DNA from: Chloroflexota bacterium
GTDB taxonomy: Bacteria; Chloroflexota; UBA11872
NCBI GenBank assembly: GCA_026706485.1
Contig: JAPOYR010000003.1
Coordinates: 62,001-126,000 of the forward strand
Direction: 5' to 3'
DNA: 64,000 bases
The notes under the pieces are model-generated. The model was given only the letters and a program-made list of their open reading frames with translations. It was not told the DNA's origin and ran no database searches. A program made the translations under genes and the position numbers. Positions 7,282 through 16,192 of this stretch are shown piece after piece; positions within the stretch are counted from its first letter, which is position 1, and every line of letters starts with the position of its first letter.

Positions 7282-10200
7282 ACCACGTGCGCGCGCTGCA
7301 TTGGCTCGCGCTGGCGGCGGTGACCGGCCTGGCGCTCGGCCTGCGGCTGTTTGGCCTGGACTGGGATCAGGGTCACCACCTGCACCCCGACGAGCGCTTT
7401 CTGAGCATTGTGCTCACCCAGATCCACCCGCCGACCGACCTGGCGATGTATTTCGACCCCGCCGCATCGCCCTACAGCCCGTTCAATCAAGGGATCGGCT
7501 TTTTCGTCTACGGCACGCTGCCCGTCTTCCTGGTCGACTGGCTGAGCCGGCTGCTGGGCATGCAGGGTTACGACCAGGCCTACCTGGTGGGACGCGCGGC
7601 GTCGGCCATTGTGGACACCGGCACGGTGGTGTTGGTCTATCTGCTGGGACGGCGCCTGCTGGGGGCCTGGCCGGGGCTGCTGGCAGCCCTGCTGATGGCA
7701 CTGGCGGTGCATGCCATCCAGCTCTCGCACTTCTTCACAGTCGACACGTTTGCGACCTTCTTCAGCACCGCTGCGCTGTGGCTGCTCGTGCGCGCGGCCG
7801 ACAAGCCGCGCTGGCTGGATCTCGGCTTGCTTGGGCTGGCCATCGGGCTGGCCCTGGCGAGCAAGCTGAGCGCCGGGCTGCTGCTGGTCCTGGTAGCGGC
7901 ATGGTGGGGGGTGCGGGGCTGGCGGGGCCGGCACTTGCGGTCGGGTCGGACCGCCGCGGCGGCCTGGATCGGCCGAGGCGTCCTGGTCGCCGTCGCGGCG
8001 GCGCTCGCGTTTCGGGTCGCCCAGCCCTACGCCTTCGCGTCCGCGTCGCCGCTGGACTGGCGGCTGGGCGAGCCGTTCCTCGACGCCGTGTCCCAGCAGC
8101 AGGCGATTCAAACCGGGACCTACGACTGGCCGCCCGGCGTGCAATGGGCCGGCACCGCTCCCTACCTGTACCCGCTGAAGCAAATCGTGCGCTGGGGCGT
8201 GGGGCCGGCGTTCGGCGTCGCCGCCCTCATCGGCATCGGCGCGTCCGCGGTGATGCTGTGGCGCGGCCGCCGTCACCCCCTGGCCCTGCCCCTGGCCTGG
8301 GCGGCGCTGACGTTTGGCTACGGCGGGGCCCTGGTGCTCAAGACCATGCGCTATTTCCACCCGCTCTACCCCGTGCTCGCCCTGGTGGCGGCGTGGGTGC
8401 TGGCCGAGCTGTGGCGCCGTCGCGACCGCATCCCACACATTCCCACCAGATTCGCGTCCCCCGCCATCGTGGTCGGCGGAGGTCTCATGGTTGCCGCCAC
8501 GGCCGCGTGGGCGGCCGCCTTCATGCAGGTCTACGCGCGCGAGCATCCGCGCGTGGAAGCGTCCGCCTGGATCCACGCCAACGTGCCCCCCGGCGCCCAC
8601 GTGCTCACCGAGCACTGGGACGATCAGCTCCCGCTGGGGCTCCCCGGGCTGCCCCACGACCGCTACGCCTTCAGCCAGCTGCGCGTCTTTGACCGAGAGA
8701 ACGTCGACAAGCGGGGCCACCTGATTCGAGCGCTCGACGCCTCCGACGTGGTGGTGCTCTCCAGCGACCGCGGGGCGGCCACGATTCCCCGCATGCCGCA
8801 GCGATATCCGCTGGCAGGCCGCTACTACGACGCTCTCTGGGACGGGACGCTGGGGTTCCGGCTGGCCGCGCAGTTCGAGTCGCGGCCATCGCTCGGTCCG
8901 TGGCCGATCGACGATGCGAGCGCCGAAGAGGCGTTCACGGTCTACGACCACCCGCGCGTCTCGGTGTTCCTCCGCGACGCGCCCAACGTCGCCGCACGGG
9001 TGGCGGCGAGCCTGGCGGAGGTCGACGAGCGCGGGGCCGTTGCGGTGCTGCCCAAGGATTCGCAGTCGGCCCCAATCCTTTTCACTCCGGAGGCCGCCGC
9101 TGCGGTGCAGCGCGACGCCGGTTGGCCCGACGTCTATCGCACACGTCCGCTCGAGGGCTGGGCCGCGGTGCTGGCCTGGTACGGCGCGGGCCTGGCACTC
9201 ACGCTGGCGCTTTGGCCGCTGCTGGCGCGGGCGCTGGGGATGCTGCCCGATGCCGGCTACGCCGCCGCGCGCGTGCTGGCGCCGGCCCTGGCGGTGCTGC
9301 CCGCCTGGTGGCTGGCCAGCGTGGGGCTGGCGCGCTTCGACGCGCCGAGCATCGTCGGCGGCGCCGGGGCGCTGGTGCTGGTCTCCGCCGCGGCGTGGTC
9401 TCGCGGCGGAAGGCCGTGGTCGGCGCTGCTTCCGCGTCTACGCACCGCGCTCATCGTCGAAGGCGTCTTCCTCGTCGCGTGGGCCGGATTTCTGGCGCTG
9501 CGCGCGGCTAATCCCGATCTGTGGCACCCCGTGTTCGGCGGCGAGAAACCCATGGACTACGCCCATCTCAACGCCATCATCCGGACACCGACGTTCCCGC
9601 CGCACGACCCGTGGTACGCCGGGGGCCATCTGAACTACTACTACTTCGGCCACGTGCCGACGGCCGCGCTGAGCAAGGTCCTGGGCGTGCCGCCGGGTAC
9701 GGCCTACAACCTGGCGCTGGCCGGCTATGCGGCGGCCATGGTTGCCGGAGTGTTTGCCGTGGGTCACGGCGTGTGGACCTTGCTGCGGCGACCGGGCTGG
9801 CGGGCCGTGGCCGTAGGCGTCGCGGCGGCGCTGTTGGTGGTCGTGGCCGGCAACTTGCAGTCGGCCGTGCAGCTCGTGGAAGTCGCACGCAACCACGCCG
9901 CCGACCCGACGTCCGGGTGGAGCGTTCTGGCGCAGATTCCGGCCGCCATCGGCGGCGATCTGGCGGCCGACTACGACCTCTGGGCGCCCACGCGGGTTAT
10001 TCCGGACACCGTCAACGAGTTTCCGTGGTTCACGTTTACCTACGGCGATCTTCACCCGCATCTGATGAACCTGGCGGCAACGGCCACGGCGCTCTTGGGC
10101 GCGCTGGCCCTGGTGGCGCTGGGCGAGCACCGGCGGACGGGCGGGACCGTTCGCTGGTCCTCATGGGCAGCCGTTCTGGCGTTTCAGGCGCTCGTGCTGG

Positions 10201-11525
10201 GGCTGCACCGGGTCACCAACCCGTGGGACTTTCCGACCTATCTGGTCGTGACGCTGGCCACGCTGGCCTACGGACTCTGGCGCGCGGGCGAATTGGGCGG
10301 GCGAACCGTCATCGCGCTGACGGCGGGGGCCGGTGCGGGACTCGTGGCCGCGAGCCAGCTGCTGTTCCTGCCGTTCCACCGGCACTACGTCGAGTTCTAC
10401 GGGGGCGTGATTCCCACCCCGCAAACCACGTCGGCGGTTCAGTGGCTGCTCATCTTTGGGCTGCCGACCGCCGTCGTGCTCACCCTGGCGGCGCGGACGG
10501 TCACGCCGGCGTTGGCCGGTCGTCGTCGCAGGAGTGGTCGCGGCGTTCCCACCGTGGCCGCCGCCGTCCCGGCCCTGCTGGCGGTTGGCGCGTTGGCGGC
10601 TGCGCTGGTCTGGGGGGCGGAACCATGGTCCGCGCGTCTGTTGCTCGCGGGTCTCGTGGGAACGGTCGGCTTGGCGGCCTGGCGCGTGCGCGACCGGCCG
10701 CACGTCCTCGTTCCATTGGCCCTGTTCGGCGCGGCGGTGCTACTGACGGCGATTCCGGAAGTGGTGGCCGTGCGGGACGACATCGGCCGGCTCAACACGG
10801 TCTTCAAGTCGCACCTGCAAGCCTGGGTGCTGGCCGGGCTTGGAGCGGCGATCGCGCTGCCGCAGGTTGCGGAGGCGCTTTGGCGGGGGCAATCGCCATT
10901 GACCCTGCCGTTTCGCGCGGGCTGGGCCGTCGTGCTCGCCGGCCTCCTTGCGGTGGCCCTGATCTACCCGGCGGCCGCGACCCCGCACAAGCTGAATCTC
11001 CGCATCCAGCCGCTGCCCGCCACGCTGGACGGCGAGGCCTTCATGGACGGCGGCGAGATCCTGGACGAGGGCAAGCCCGTGAGCCTGACGCCCGACTCTC
11101 GTGCACTGACGTGGCTGCGAGAAAACGTAACGGGCGCGCCGACCATCGTGGAAGCCCCAACCACGATCTATCGCTGGGGCGGTCGCGCGTCCGTCTACAC
11201 CGGCCTTCCCACGGTTGTCGGGTGGGATTGGCATGCGCGGCAGCAGCACTGGGGCTACGTGCACGCGGTGGACGCGCGCATCGACGACGTGCAGGAGCTG
11301 TTCGAGACGCACAGTCCGTTCCGCGCGCGCGCGCTGCTGGATCGGTATGGCGTGGACCTGATCTACGTCGGGCCGCTGGAGCGCGCGCATCACGACGGTC
11401 CGGCTCTGAGCAAATTCGACGCCATGGGCGACCTGGGCGTGACGCCGATCTATGCCGACGACGGCGTCACGATCTATCGCGTGAGGCCGGTGCCCGAGCG
11501 CCCCGTGACCGGACCGCGGGGATAG
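7278..11525 (+). CDS. Large membrane protein, GT-C glycosyltransferase-like plus YYY (DUF2298) domain
   Basis: A 1,415-residue polytopic membrane protein made of two halves. The N-terminal half resembles GT-C (GT39/PMT-like) lipid-linked sugar transferases: a first helix, then HLHPDERFLS with the acidic residue expected in the first outer loop, then many helices and a soluble region (about residues 420-620). The C-terminal half is the Chlor_Arch_YYY domain, with HLNYYYFGH near residue 785 and FTYGDLHPHLMN near 915. This family is known mainly from Chloroflexota and archaea and its function is unproven. Role in envelope glycan synthesis is inferred. The start overlaps the birA stop (ATGA). Both halves contain a putative catalytic D/H region, suggesting a fusion of two related modules. 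Confidence 0.85.
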   Translation: MNHVRALHWLALAAVTGLALGLRLFGLDWDQGHHLHPDERFLSIVLTQIHPPTDLAMYFDPAASPYSPFNQGIGFFVYGTLPVFLVDWLSRLLGMQGYDQAYLVGRAASAIVDTGTVVLVYLLGRRLLGAWPGLLAALLMALAVHAIQLSHFFTVDTFATFFSTAALWLLVRAADKPRWLDLGLLGLAIGLALASKLSAGLLLVLVAAWWGVRGWRGRHLRSGRTAAAAWIGRGVLVAVAAALAFRVAQPYAFASASPLDWRLGEPFLDAVSQQQAIQTGTYDWPPGVQWAGTAPYLYPLKQIVRWGVGPAFGVAALIGIGASAVMLWRGRRHPLALPLAWAALTFGYGGALVLKTMRYFHPLYPVLALVAAWVLAELWRRRDRIPHIPTRFASPAIVVGGGLMVAATAAWAAAFMQVYAREHPRVEASAWIHANVPPGAHVLTEHWDDQLPLGLPGLPHDRYAFSQLRVFDRENVDKRGHLIRALDASDVVVLSSDRGAATIPRMPQRYPLAGRYYDALWDGTLGFRLAAQFESRPSLGPWPIDDASAEEAFTVYDHPRVSVFLRDAPNVAARVAASLAEVDERGAVAVLPKDSQSAPILFTPEAAAAVQRDAGWPDVYRTRPLEGWAAVLAWYGAGLALTLALWPLLARALGMLPDAGYAAARVLAPALAVLPAWWLASVGLARFDAPSIVGGAGALVLVSAAAWSRGGRPWSALLPRLRTALIVEGVFLVAWAGFLALRAANPDLWHPVFGGEKPMDYAHLNAIIRTPTFPPHDPWYAGGHLNYYYFGHVPTAALSKVLGVPPGTAYNLALAGYAAAMVAGVFAVGHGVWTLLRRPGWRAVAVGVAAALLVVVAGNLQSAVQLVEVARNHAADPTSGWSVLAQIPAAIGGDLAADYDLWAPTRVIPDTVNEFPWFTFTYGDLHPHLMNLAATATALLGALALVALGEHRRTGGTVRWSSWAAVLAFQALVLGLHRVTNPWDFPTYLVVTLATLAYGLWRAGELGGRTVIALTAGAGAGLVAASQLLFLPFHRHYVEFYGGVIPTPQTTSAVQWLLIFGLPTAVVLTLAARTVTPALAGRRRRSGRGVPTVAAAVPALLAVGALAAALVWGAEPWSARLLLAGLVGTVGLAAWRVRDRPHVLVPLALFGAAVLLTAIPEVVAVRDDIGRLNTVFKSHLQAWVLAGLGAAIALPQVAEALWRGQSPLTLPFRAGWAVVLAGLLAVALIYPAAATPHKLNLRIQPLPATLDGEAFMDGGEILDEGKPVSLTPDSRALTWLRENVTGAPTIVEAPTTIYRWGGRASVYTGLPTVVGWDWHARQQHWGYVHAVDARIDDVQELFETHSPFRARALLDRYGVDLIYVGPLERAHHDGPALSKFDAMGDLGVTPIYADDGVTIYRVRPVPERPVTGPRG

Positions 11526-11570
11526 GTGCTCCGCAGCGGCTAGAATTCGACCCGACGCCAAGGAGACCTC

Positions 11571-11921
11571 ATGGCCGCATCGTTTCTAACCCGCGCCGTG
11601 CTGCAGCAGATCACGCAGCGGGTGCTGGCCAACGTCATCGAGCAGCTGCCCCAGCGCATGGCGTCCGGGACCGAGCCGGGGACCGCCGGTGACCGGGAGG
11701 CCGCGGAGCTGCCGCGGCTCAACGCGATGGCCCTCTCGCAGCTGCAAACGCGTCTGGCGGAGTACGAGGCGCACTTCGAGGCCATGAGCACGCGCATGGC
11801 CCGCATCGAGCGCGAGGTGGGATGGCGAACGACCGTGCGCATCGCGGGCGTCGGCGTGCTCGGCTTGGGATTGGGCTTCTTGATCGCCGTTGCGGTCGGT
11901 GCCCTGGGGTGGATCGGCTAG
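11571..11921 (+). CDS. Small membrane-anchored coiled-coil protein, unknown
   Basis: A 116-residue protein preceded by AAGGAGA at good spacing. The middle (about residues 45-80) is a heptad-like helix, LSQLQTRLAEYEAHFEAMST. The C-terminus (about 88-113) is one hydrophobic membrane segment rich in Gly, Val and Leu. A possible -10 (TAGAAT) lies at 11541-11546. I do not recognise the family. It follows the YYY gene by 45 bp and may be co-transcribed with it. Confidence 0.65.
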   Translation: MAASFLTRAVLQQITQRVLANVIEQLPQRMASGTEPGTAGDREAAELPRLNAMALSQLQTRLAEYEAHFEAMSTRMARIEREVGWRTTVRIAGVGVLGLGLGFLIAVAVGALGWIG

Positions 11922-11941
11922 GCCGGCTGCGCCGCCCGTGA

Positions 11942-12271
11942 TCAGCCCTCGAGCGGCTCCCGCAGCCACGCCGGAACGTCGCGCGCCGCGTGCAGGACCC
12001 TCCAAACGTCGATGTCCGCCTCTCGCTCAACGTAGAAGACGAGAAAGGGAAGTCCACCCACGACCCACGAACGCAGGCCGGGGATATCCAACTCACGTGC
12101 ATCGCGGGGCGAACCGGTTGCCGGAAACTCCCCCATGCGGCGGAAGGCTTCCTCCAGCGCGTCGATGAAGGCCAGCGCGACTTCCGACCGCGCCTCGGCC
12201 AGGAAATGCTCGACAGCCTCGTCCACATCGCGTCGCGCCCGCTCACGAAGGACAACGGGCTTGTTGGTCAC
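11942..12271 (-). CDS. RelE/ParE-superfamily toxin
   Basis: A 109-residue toxin of the ParE type. It shows the N-terminal helices RARRDVDEAVEHFLAEARSE and ALEEAFRRMGEFPATGSPR, then the strand segment GLPFLVFYVE followed by DIDVWRVLHAARD. ParE proteins inhibit gyrase, whereas RelE proteins cut mRNA on ribosomes; the pattern favours ParE. The start is GTG 12271, which overlaps the antitoxin stop (GTGA, 4 bp), the usual tight coupling. The frame runs further upstream, but that portion only shadows the antitoxin gene. Confidence 0.8.
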   Translation of the reverse strand: MTNKPVVLRERARRDVDEAVEHFLAEARSEVALAFIDALEEAFRRMGEFPATGSPRDARELDIPGLRSWVVGGLPFLVFYVEREADIDVWRVLHAARDVPAWLREPLEG

Positions 12272-12507
12272 CCCTCGCCGGCGTCGCGCACCCGATCGCG
12301 CAGCCGGCCGAAGTAGTCCGAATCGGCGGTGACCGCCGGCGGCGACGCCGCGCCTTCGAGTAGCAGGTCGTGCAGGCGCTGGAGATCGTGGTCTTTGCGG
12401 ATCAATTCGCGGACGTATTCGCTCGACGAGCTGTAGCCGCGCGACCTGACCTGCCGGTCCACGAAGGACTTGAGGGCCTGGGGAAGCGAGATATTCATCG
12501 TGCTCAC
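12268..12507 (-). CDS. ParD-type ribbon-helix-helix antitoxin
   Basis: A 79-residue protein whose N-terminus MNISLPQALKSFVDRQV and the following RGYSSSSEYVRELIRK match the ParD/CopG ribbon-helix-helix fold: a short DNA-contacting strand and two helices. The acidic C-terminal part (about 45-79) would wrap the toxin. GTG 12507 and ATG 12498 are both possible starts; the latter begins exactly at MNISLP. The pair would repress its own promoter through the repeats upstream. It lies alone between the small membrane protein and the DUF5667-like gene. Confidence 0.8.
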   Translation of the reverse strand: MSTMNISLPQALKSFVDRQVRSRGYSSSSEYVRELIRKDHDLQRLHDLLLEGAASPPAVTADSDYFGRLRDRVRDAGEG

Positions 12508-12524
12508 AAGGCAACACTATGGCC

Positions 12525-12542
12525 ATTGGCAAAAATTGGCAA
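12525..12542. promoter_or_regulatory. Direct repeats upstream of the antitoxin gene, probable operator
   Basis: Two copies of ATTGGCAA at 12525-12532 and 12535-12542, 10 bp (one helical turn) apart, in an unusually A/T-rich patch before the antitoxin start. This is what a ribbon-helix-helix repressor would be expected to bind; function is inferred. Confidence 0.45.
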
Positions 12543-12605
12543 GATTCAGCCGACGGCAGCCGGCGAGCCTCCGGCCTTGAAGCCACGTCCGGGGCGGGTG
12601 GACCC

Positions 12606-14606
12606 CTAGCCGGCCGGCGGAGGCAGCGAGACGCTGCCCGCCTCGGCCGCGTCCTCCGTCGCCGGCGCGATGAGTTCGACCGTCACCACCAGCAGCAACG
12701 GATCGTCGGGATCGGTCGCGTCGACGCGATAGGCAATCCGCACGACCGCGCCCGGCTCGACGCCGTCCGGCACCAGATCCGCCGCGTCGTCCGGAATCCA
12801 GAACTCCACGCCGCCAACCCGGAGGACATTCTCCGCAACGCTCTGGACGATGCCGCGGAGCGTTGCCAGGCGTTCCACCTCGACCTCTGATCCGTCGTCG
12901 TCGTCCGGGGTCGGCTCGGGTGAGACGGTTGGTTCGGGCGTGGGGGTGGGTTCCGGCGTTGGCGTCTCGCTGGGGGCCGGAGTCTCCGTCGGCTCTGGTG
13001 TGGCCTCGGGTGTCGGAGACACGGTTGGTTCTGGCGTCGCCGTGGCTTCCGGTGTGGGCGTCTCCGTCGGAGCCGGGGTCTCGGTCGGTTCCGGCGAAGG
13101 CGTGGCCTCCGGGGTCGGTGACTCGGTCGGTGCCGGGGTTTCCGTTGGCTCCGGTGACGGCGTAGCTTCCAGCGTCGGGGTAGTCTCCGGCGTCGGCGTC
13201 TCGGTCGGCTCCGGCGTAGGCGTGGTCTCCGGCGTCGGTGACGCGGTGGGCGCCGGGGTCTCCGTGGGCTCCGGCGTGGCGGTCGCCTCCGGCGTCGCCG
13301 TCTCCGTGGGTTCAGGCGTGGCGGTCGCCTCCGGCGTCGGCGCGGCTTCCGGCGTCGGCGCGTGACCCAAGTTCACCAATCGCAACTGGCCGTCGCTGTC
13401 GAGGACGGCCACGACCTGGACCCAGTCGCCAATCGCGATGGCCAGGTCAACCTGGGCGGCCGGCTCGTCGGCGCCGGGGAGGCGCACCGCGATCCCCGAA
13501 ACCAAGAGCCGGGCGTCGTCTTGCGCGTCAAGTCGCCCAACCAGCACCGCCTGCTGCTCGGCCACGGCGACCTGATCCGACGACGGCGGCGACGATTCGG
13601 TCGGCGCGGGCGACGGCGTCTCCGCGTCTGGAGTAGCCGTAGGCGCCGGCGGCGTTGCGGTTGCCTCAGGCGGCGTGGTAGGCGCCGGCGACGGCGAGGG
13701 CGCGGCCGTTGGGGGCGGCGGAGCCGGAGCGGCCGTCGTCGCCGGTGCCGGGGACGGCGTCGGCAGCTCGGCGGACTCAGCCACCACCCCCGGAGTCGCG
13801 GTGGGCAGCAGCGCCAGGTTGGGTCCCCGGCGTGCGTCCAGGAGTCCCTCGTCAGCCGACTGGCTGGCCACGGCAATCGGCTCGCGGACATCGGGCGCCA
13901 AGGCCTCGGTCAGGCCCTGGAGCCGCGATTGATGGTCGCGCAGCCGGCTCCTGAAGTCAGCCACGACCGCCGCAGCGTCCTCCCGGTCGGCGGGACCGGC
14001 AGCCGCGCTGGCGATGCTCAACGCGCTCACGCCCTTGCGCAGCGAGTCCCGATAGGCATCAATGGCGTGCTGGACGGCGGTTCGGTCACCGGCGGGCGCC
14101 GTCTGCTCGATTTCGCGCAGCCGCGCCTCGGCGTGCTCGAGGTAGAGAGTTGCGCGCTCATCCTCGGACACGAAAGCGACGCGCAGCTCCTCGAGGGATA
14201 GGCGATATCCATAGAGCGCGCTGCCCGGACCGCTGTTGACGGCGGCAAGCGTGACCCCGCCATAGGCCACGAGAGCCACCGCCACCGCGGCCACCACGCC
14301 GGCCAGGCGCACCGGCGCGAGGGGCGGTAGGCGCGGGATCAGGCGATCCCACAGTGAGGCGATGGGCCGAGGCGGTGCGGCGGCGCGCCGCTGCAGCTCT
14401 TGATCGATCAGAGCGAGTCCACGGGCCATCTCGGCCGGCGTCATCGGCGGCGGCGTCATGGCCTGCAGGTCCAGCGCGACCACCAGAAGCTCGCGCAGGT
14501 CCGCGGCCATTTCGGGGTAGTCGCGGAGCACCTGGTCGAGGGAAGCCTCGCCACGCTGCACGCGGTCCAGGCTCTCTTCGAAAGCAGCCTGGAGTTCCTG
14601 GCTCAT
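12606..14606 (-). CDS. DUF5667-like membrane protein with Pro/Thr/Glu repeats and two OB-like domains
   Basis: A 666-residue protein. Residues 1-75 form a cytoplasmic helical segment (DQVLRDYPEMAADLRELL) as in zinc-less anti-sigma-like proteins. One membrane helix follows near 100-125, then a DUF5667-type helical domain (about 130-240: LYGYRLSLEELRVAFVSEDE). After a Pro/Ala/Thr linker comes an OB-like DUF5666-type domain (about 345-415). A long TPEPTETPTPE-type repeat covers about 415-570, and a second OB-like domain (VERLATLRGIVQSVAENVLR) precedes the C-terminus. The start overlaps the stop of the ECF sigma factor (ATGA). The gene order suggests that it modulates that sigma factor across the membrane, which is inference. 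Confidence 0.75.
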   Translation of the reverse strand: MSQELQAAFEESLDRVQRGEASLDQVLRDYPEMAADLRELLVVALDLQAMTPPPMTPAEMARGLALIDQELQRRAAAPPRPIASLWDRLIPRLPPLAPVRLAGVVAAVAVALVAYGGVTLAAVNSGPGSALYGYRLSLEELRVAFVSEDERATLYLEHAEARLREIEQTAPAGDRTAVQHAIDAYRDSLRKGVSALSIASAAAGPADREDAAAVVADFRSRLRDHQSRLQGLTEALAPDVREPIAVASQSADEGLLDARRGPNLALLPTATPGVVAESAELPTPSPAPATTAAPAPPPPTAAPSPSPAPTTPPEATATPPAPTATPDAETPSPAPTESSPPSSDQVAVAEQQAVLVGRLDAQDDARLLVSGIAVRLPGADEPAAQVDLAIAIGDWVQVVAVLDSDGQLRLVNLGHAPTPEAAPTPEATATPEPTETATPEATATPEPTETPAPTASPTPETTPTPEPTETPTPETTPTLEATPSPEPTETPAPTESPTPEATPSPEPTETPAPTETPTPEATATPEPTVSPTPEATPEPTETPAPSETPTPEPTPTPEPTVSPEPTPDDDDGSEVEVERLATLRGIVQSVAENVLRVGGVEFWIPDDAADLVPDGVEPGAVVRIAYRVDATDPDDPLLLVVTVELIAPATEDAAEAGSVSLPPPAG
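12906..13365 (-). repeat. In-frame low-complexity repeat encoding TPEPTE/TPEAT units
   Basis: About 460 bp of imperfect 6- and 12-codon units encoding Pro, Thr, Glu and Ala, inside the DUF5667-like gene. It is typical of an extended cell-wall-spanning stalk. The opposite strand is also open here and would read as Gly/Ser/Val repeats, which is a by-product of the repeat. Confidence 0.85.
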
Positions 14607-15160
14607 GCCGAGTCCCCTTGCAAAACGTTGCGCAGCGTGGCTATCGCCCGAAATTGCAACGCGCGCACGGCGGGCTCGTTACGGCCCATCAGCCGGCCGA
14701 TTTCGGCGTGGCTCAGACCTAGGGCAAATCGATAGGTGATGACCTCGCGTTGATCGTCGGTGAGGTGGCGCATGGCTTTGCGCAGCTCTTCCCGCCGCGA
14801 GATGGCGTCGAACTGCGAGTCCAACGTGTCGGACGGGTTGGCCAGCAGGCCCTCTTCGAGGGGCACCGTGTCGCGCGCGGCGCGCCAGTGGTCGACCACC
14901 ACGTTTTTCGCAATGCGATAGAGCCAAGCCGTGAACTCGCCGGTCGAGCGGTGTTCGTAGCGCGCGATCGCGTCCATGGCTCGGATGAACGTCTGGTTGG
15001 TGAGGTCCTCGGCCAACACGCGGTCATGGGTCTGATAGGCGATGAATCGCTGGATCTTGGGCGCGAAGAGGCGGTACAGCTCACCAAACGCCTCACGGTC
15101 GAGACGCATGGAGGCCTCAATGAGCGCTTCGAGGTGCTCTTCCGGCGATGCGGTATCCAC
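14603..15160 (-). CDS. ECF-type RNA polymerase sigma-70 factor
   Basis: A 185-residue sigma factor. Region 2 is visible at about residues 25-90 (AEDLTNQTFIRAMDAIARY, then EFTAWLYRIAKNVVVDHWR), and region 4 at about 125-180 (LTDDQREVITYRFALGLSHA, EIGRLMGRNEPAVRALQFRA). It directs RNA polymerase to a stress- or envelope-related set of promoters not identified here. The start is GTG. Its stop overlaps the start of the DUF5667-like membrane protein, as in sigma/anti-sigma operons. Length and the absence of regions 1 and 3 fit the ECF group. Confidence 0.9.
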   Translation of the reverse strand: MDTASPEEHLEALIEASMRLDREAFGELYRLFAPKIQRFIAYQTHDRVLAEDLTNQTFIRAMDAIARYEHRSTGEFTAWLYRIAKNVVVDHWRAARDTVPLEEGLLANPSDTLDSQFDAISRREELRKAMRHLTDDQREVITYRFALGLSHAEIGRLMGRNEPAVRALQFRAIATLRNVLQGDSA

Positions 15161-15265
15161 GTCCAGGGCGGCGGTCCTGCCAGCGTCGTAACGCGTGGCT
15201 CGATGGAGCGTTATGCGGGGCGGCGAGGCCGCCTATTCCATCATAGGGCCGGACTCGGCCGCACT

Positions 15266-16192
15266 TCAGGCACGGTCGGCGAACCAGGCGCGCGTCCGCG
15301 CCAGCCCCGCGGCCAGATCGACGCGCGGCGTCCAGCCAAGCGCCTGACGGGCCAGCGCCGCGTCGCCGATGTAGCGGGCGACCTCGGCCTCGGGATGCGG
15401 GTGCGGCACGTGGCGGACCCGCCTGGGATCGCCGGCGATCAGGGCCGCAAGCTCCGCGATCGACGTTTCGGCGCCGGAGGCAAGATTCAGCGTGCGGCCG
15501 ACCGCGGACTCCGTCGCCGCGTCGACGATGCCACGCGCGCAGTCGTTCACGTAGACGAAGTCGCGCGTCTGCGCCCCGTCGCCGTGCACCTCGAGCGACG
15601 CTCCGGCCAGGTTGCGGCTCAGGAAGCGCGCGACCACGCCGCCCTCCGCGTCGTCGCGCTGCCAGGGTCCGTAGACGTTGAACGGGCGCACGGTGGTCAG
15701 CCGCAGGTCATAGGTCCGCGCGTAGCTCTGCGCGATGACTTCGGCGGCCAGCTTGGAGGCGGCGTAGGGAGAGGCGGGGATCGCCGCGGCGTCTTCCACG
15801 AGCGGTTCGTTGGCCGCGGCGTAAACGTGACAGGTGCTCACCAGGACGAGGCGCAGGTCCCGGCGGCGGGCGGCCTCGGCCACGACCAACGTGCCCAGCA
15901 CGTTGGTCCGCATGGCGCCGGTCGGATCGCGCACGCTCGCGCCGACCGCGACGTCGGCGGCCAGGTGATAGATCACGTCCACGTCTGCTGCCGCGGTGTT
16001 CACGGCGTCGGCGTCGGTGACGTCCGCCTGGACCAGCCCGCAATAGGCCGGATCGCCTCCAAAGTCATCCAAGCTCGCGTCGCGGCTGCGCGACAGGTTG
16101 TCGAGCACACGCACCGGCTCCCCGCGCCGTAGCAACTCGGCCACCACGTGCCGCCCGATGAAGCCGGCGCCGCCGGTGACGAGCGCGCTCAG
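15266..16192 (-). CDS. NAD-dependent nucleotide-sugar epimerase/dehydratase, probable CTG start
   Basis: A 308-residue extended SDR. The NAD loop TGGAGFIG lies at the extreme N-terminus, SPYAASKLAAE carries the catalytic Tyr and Lys, and RPFNVYGPWQ is typical of UDP-glucose 4-epimerases and related enzymes. The natural start position has no ATG, GTG or TTG: CTG at 16192 is preceded by GGGAGG at good spacing and overlaps the stop of the upstream epimerase (CTGA). The only in-frame alternative, ATG 16297, adds 35 Arg/Ala/Gly-rich residues without similarity. Substrate unknown; likely part of surface polysaccharide synthesis with its neighbour. Confidence 0.85.
   Translation of the reverse strand: MSALVTGGAGFIGRHVVAELLRRGEPVRVLDNLSRSRDASLDDFGGDPAYCGLVQADVTDADAVNTAAADVDVIYHLAADVAVGASVRDPTGAMRTNVLGTLVVAEAARRRDLRLVLVSTCHVYAAANEPLVEDAAAIPASPYAASKLAAEVIAQSYARTYDLRLTTVRPFNVYGPWQRDDAEGGVVARFLSRNLAGASLEVHGDGAQTRDFVYVNDCARGIVDAATESAVGRTLNLASGAETSIAELAALIAGDPRRVRHVPHPHPEAEVARYIGDAALARQALGWTPRVDLAAGLARTRAWFADRA

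Noticed and set aside
12850-13365. Plus-strand open frame rich in Gly, Ser and Val
   Set aside because: It is the mirror of the Pro/Thr/Glu repeat in the minus-strand DUF5667-like gene; no start context or family similarity.
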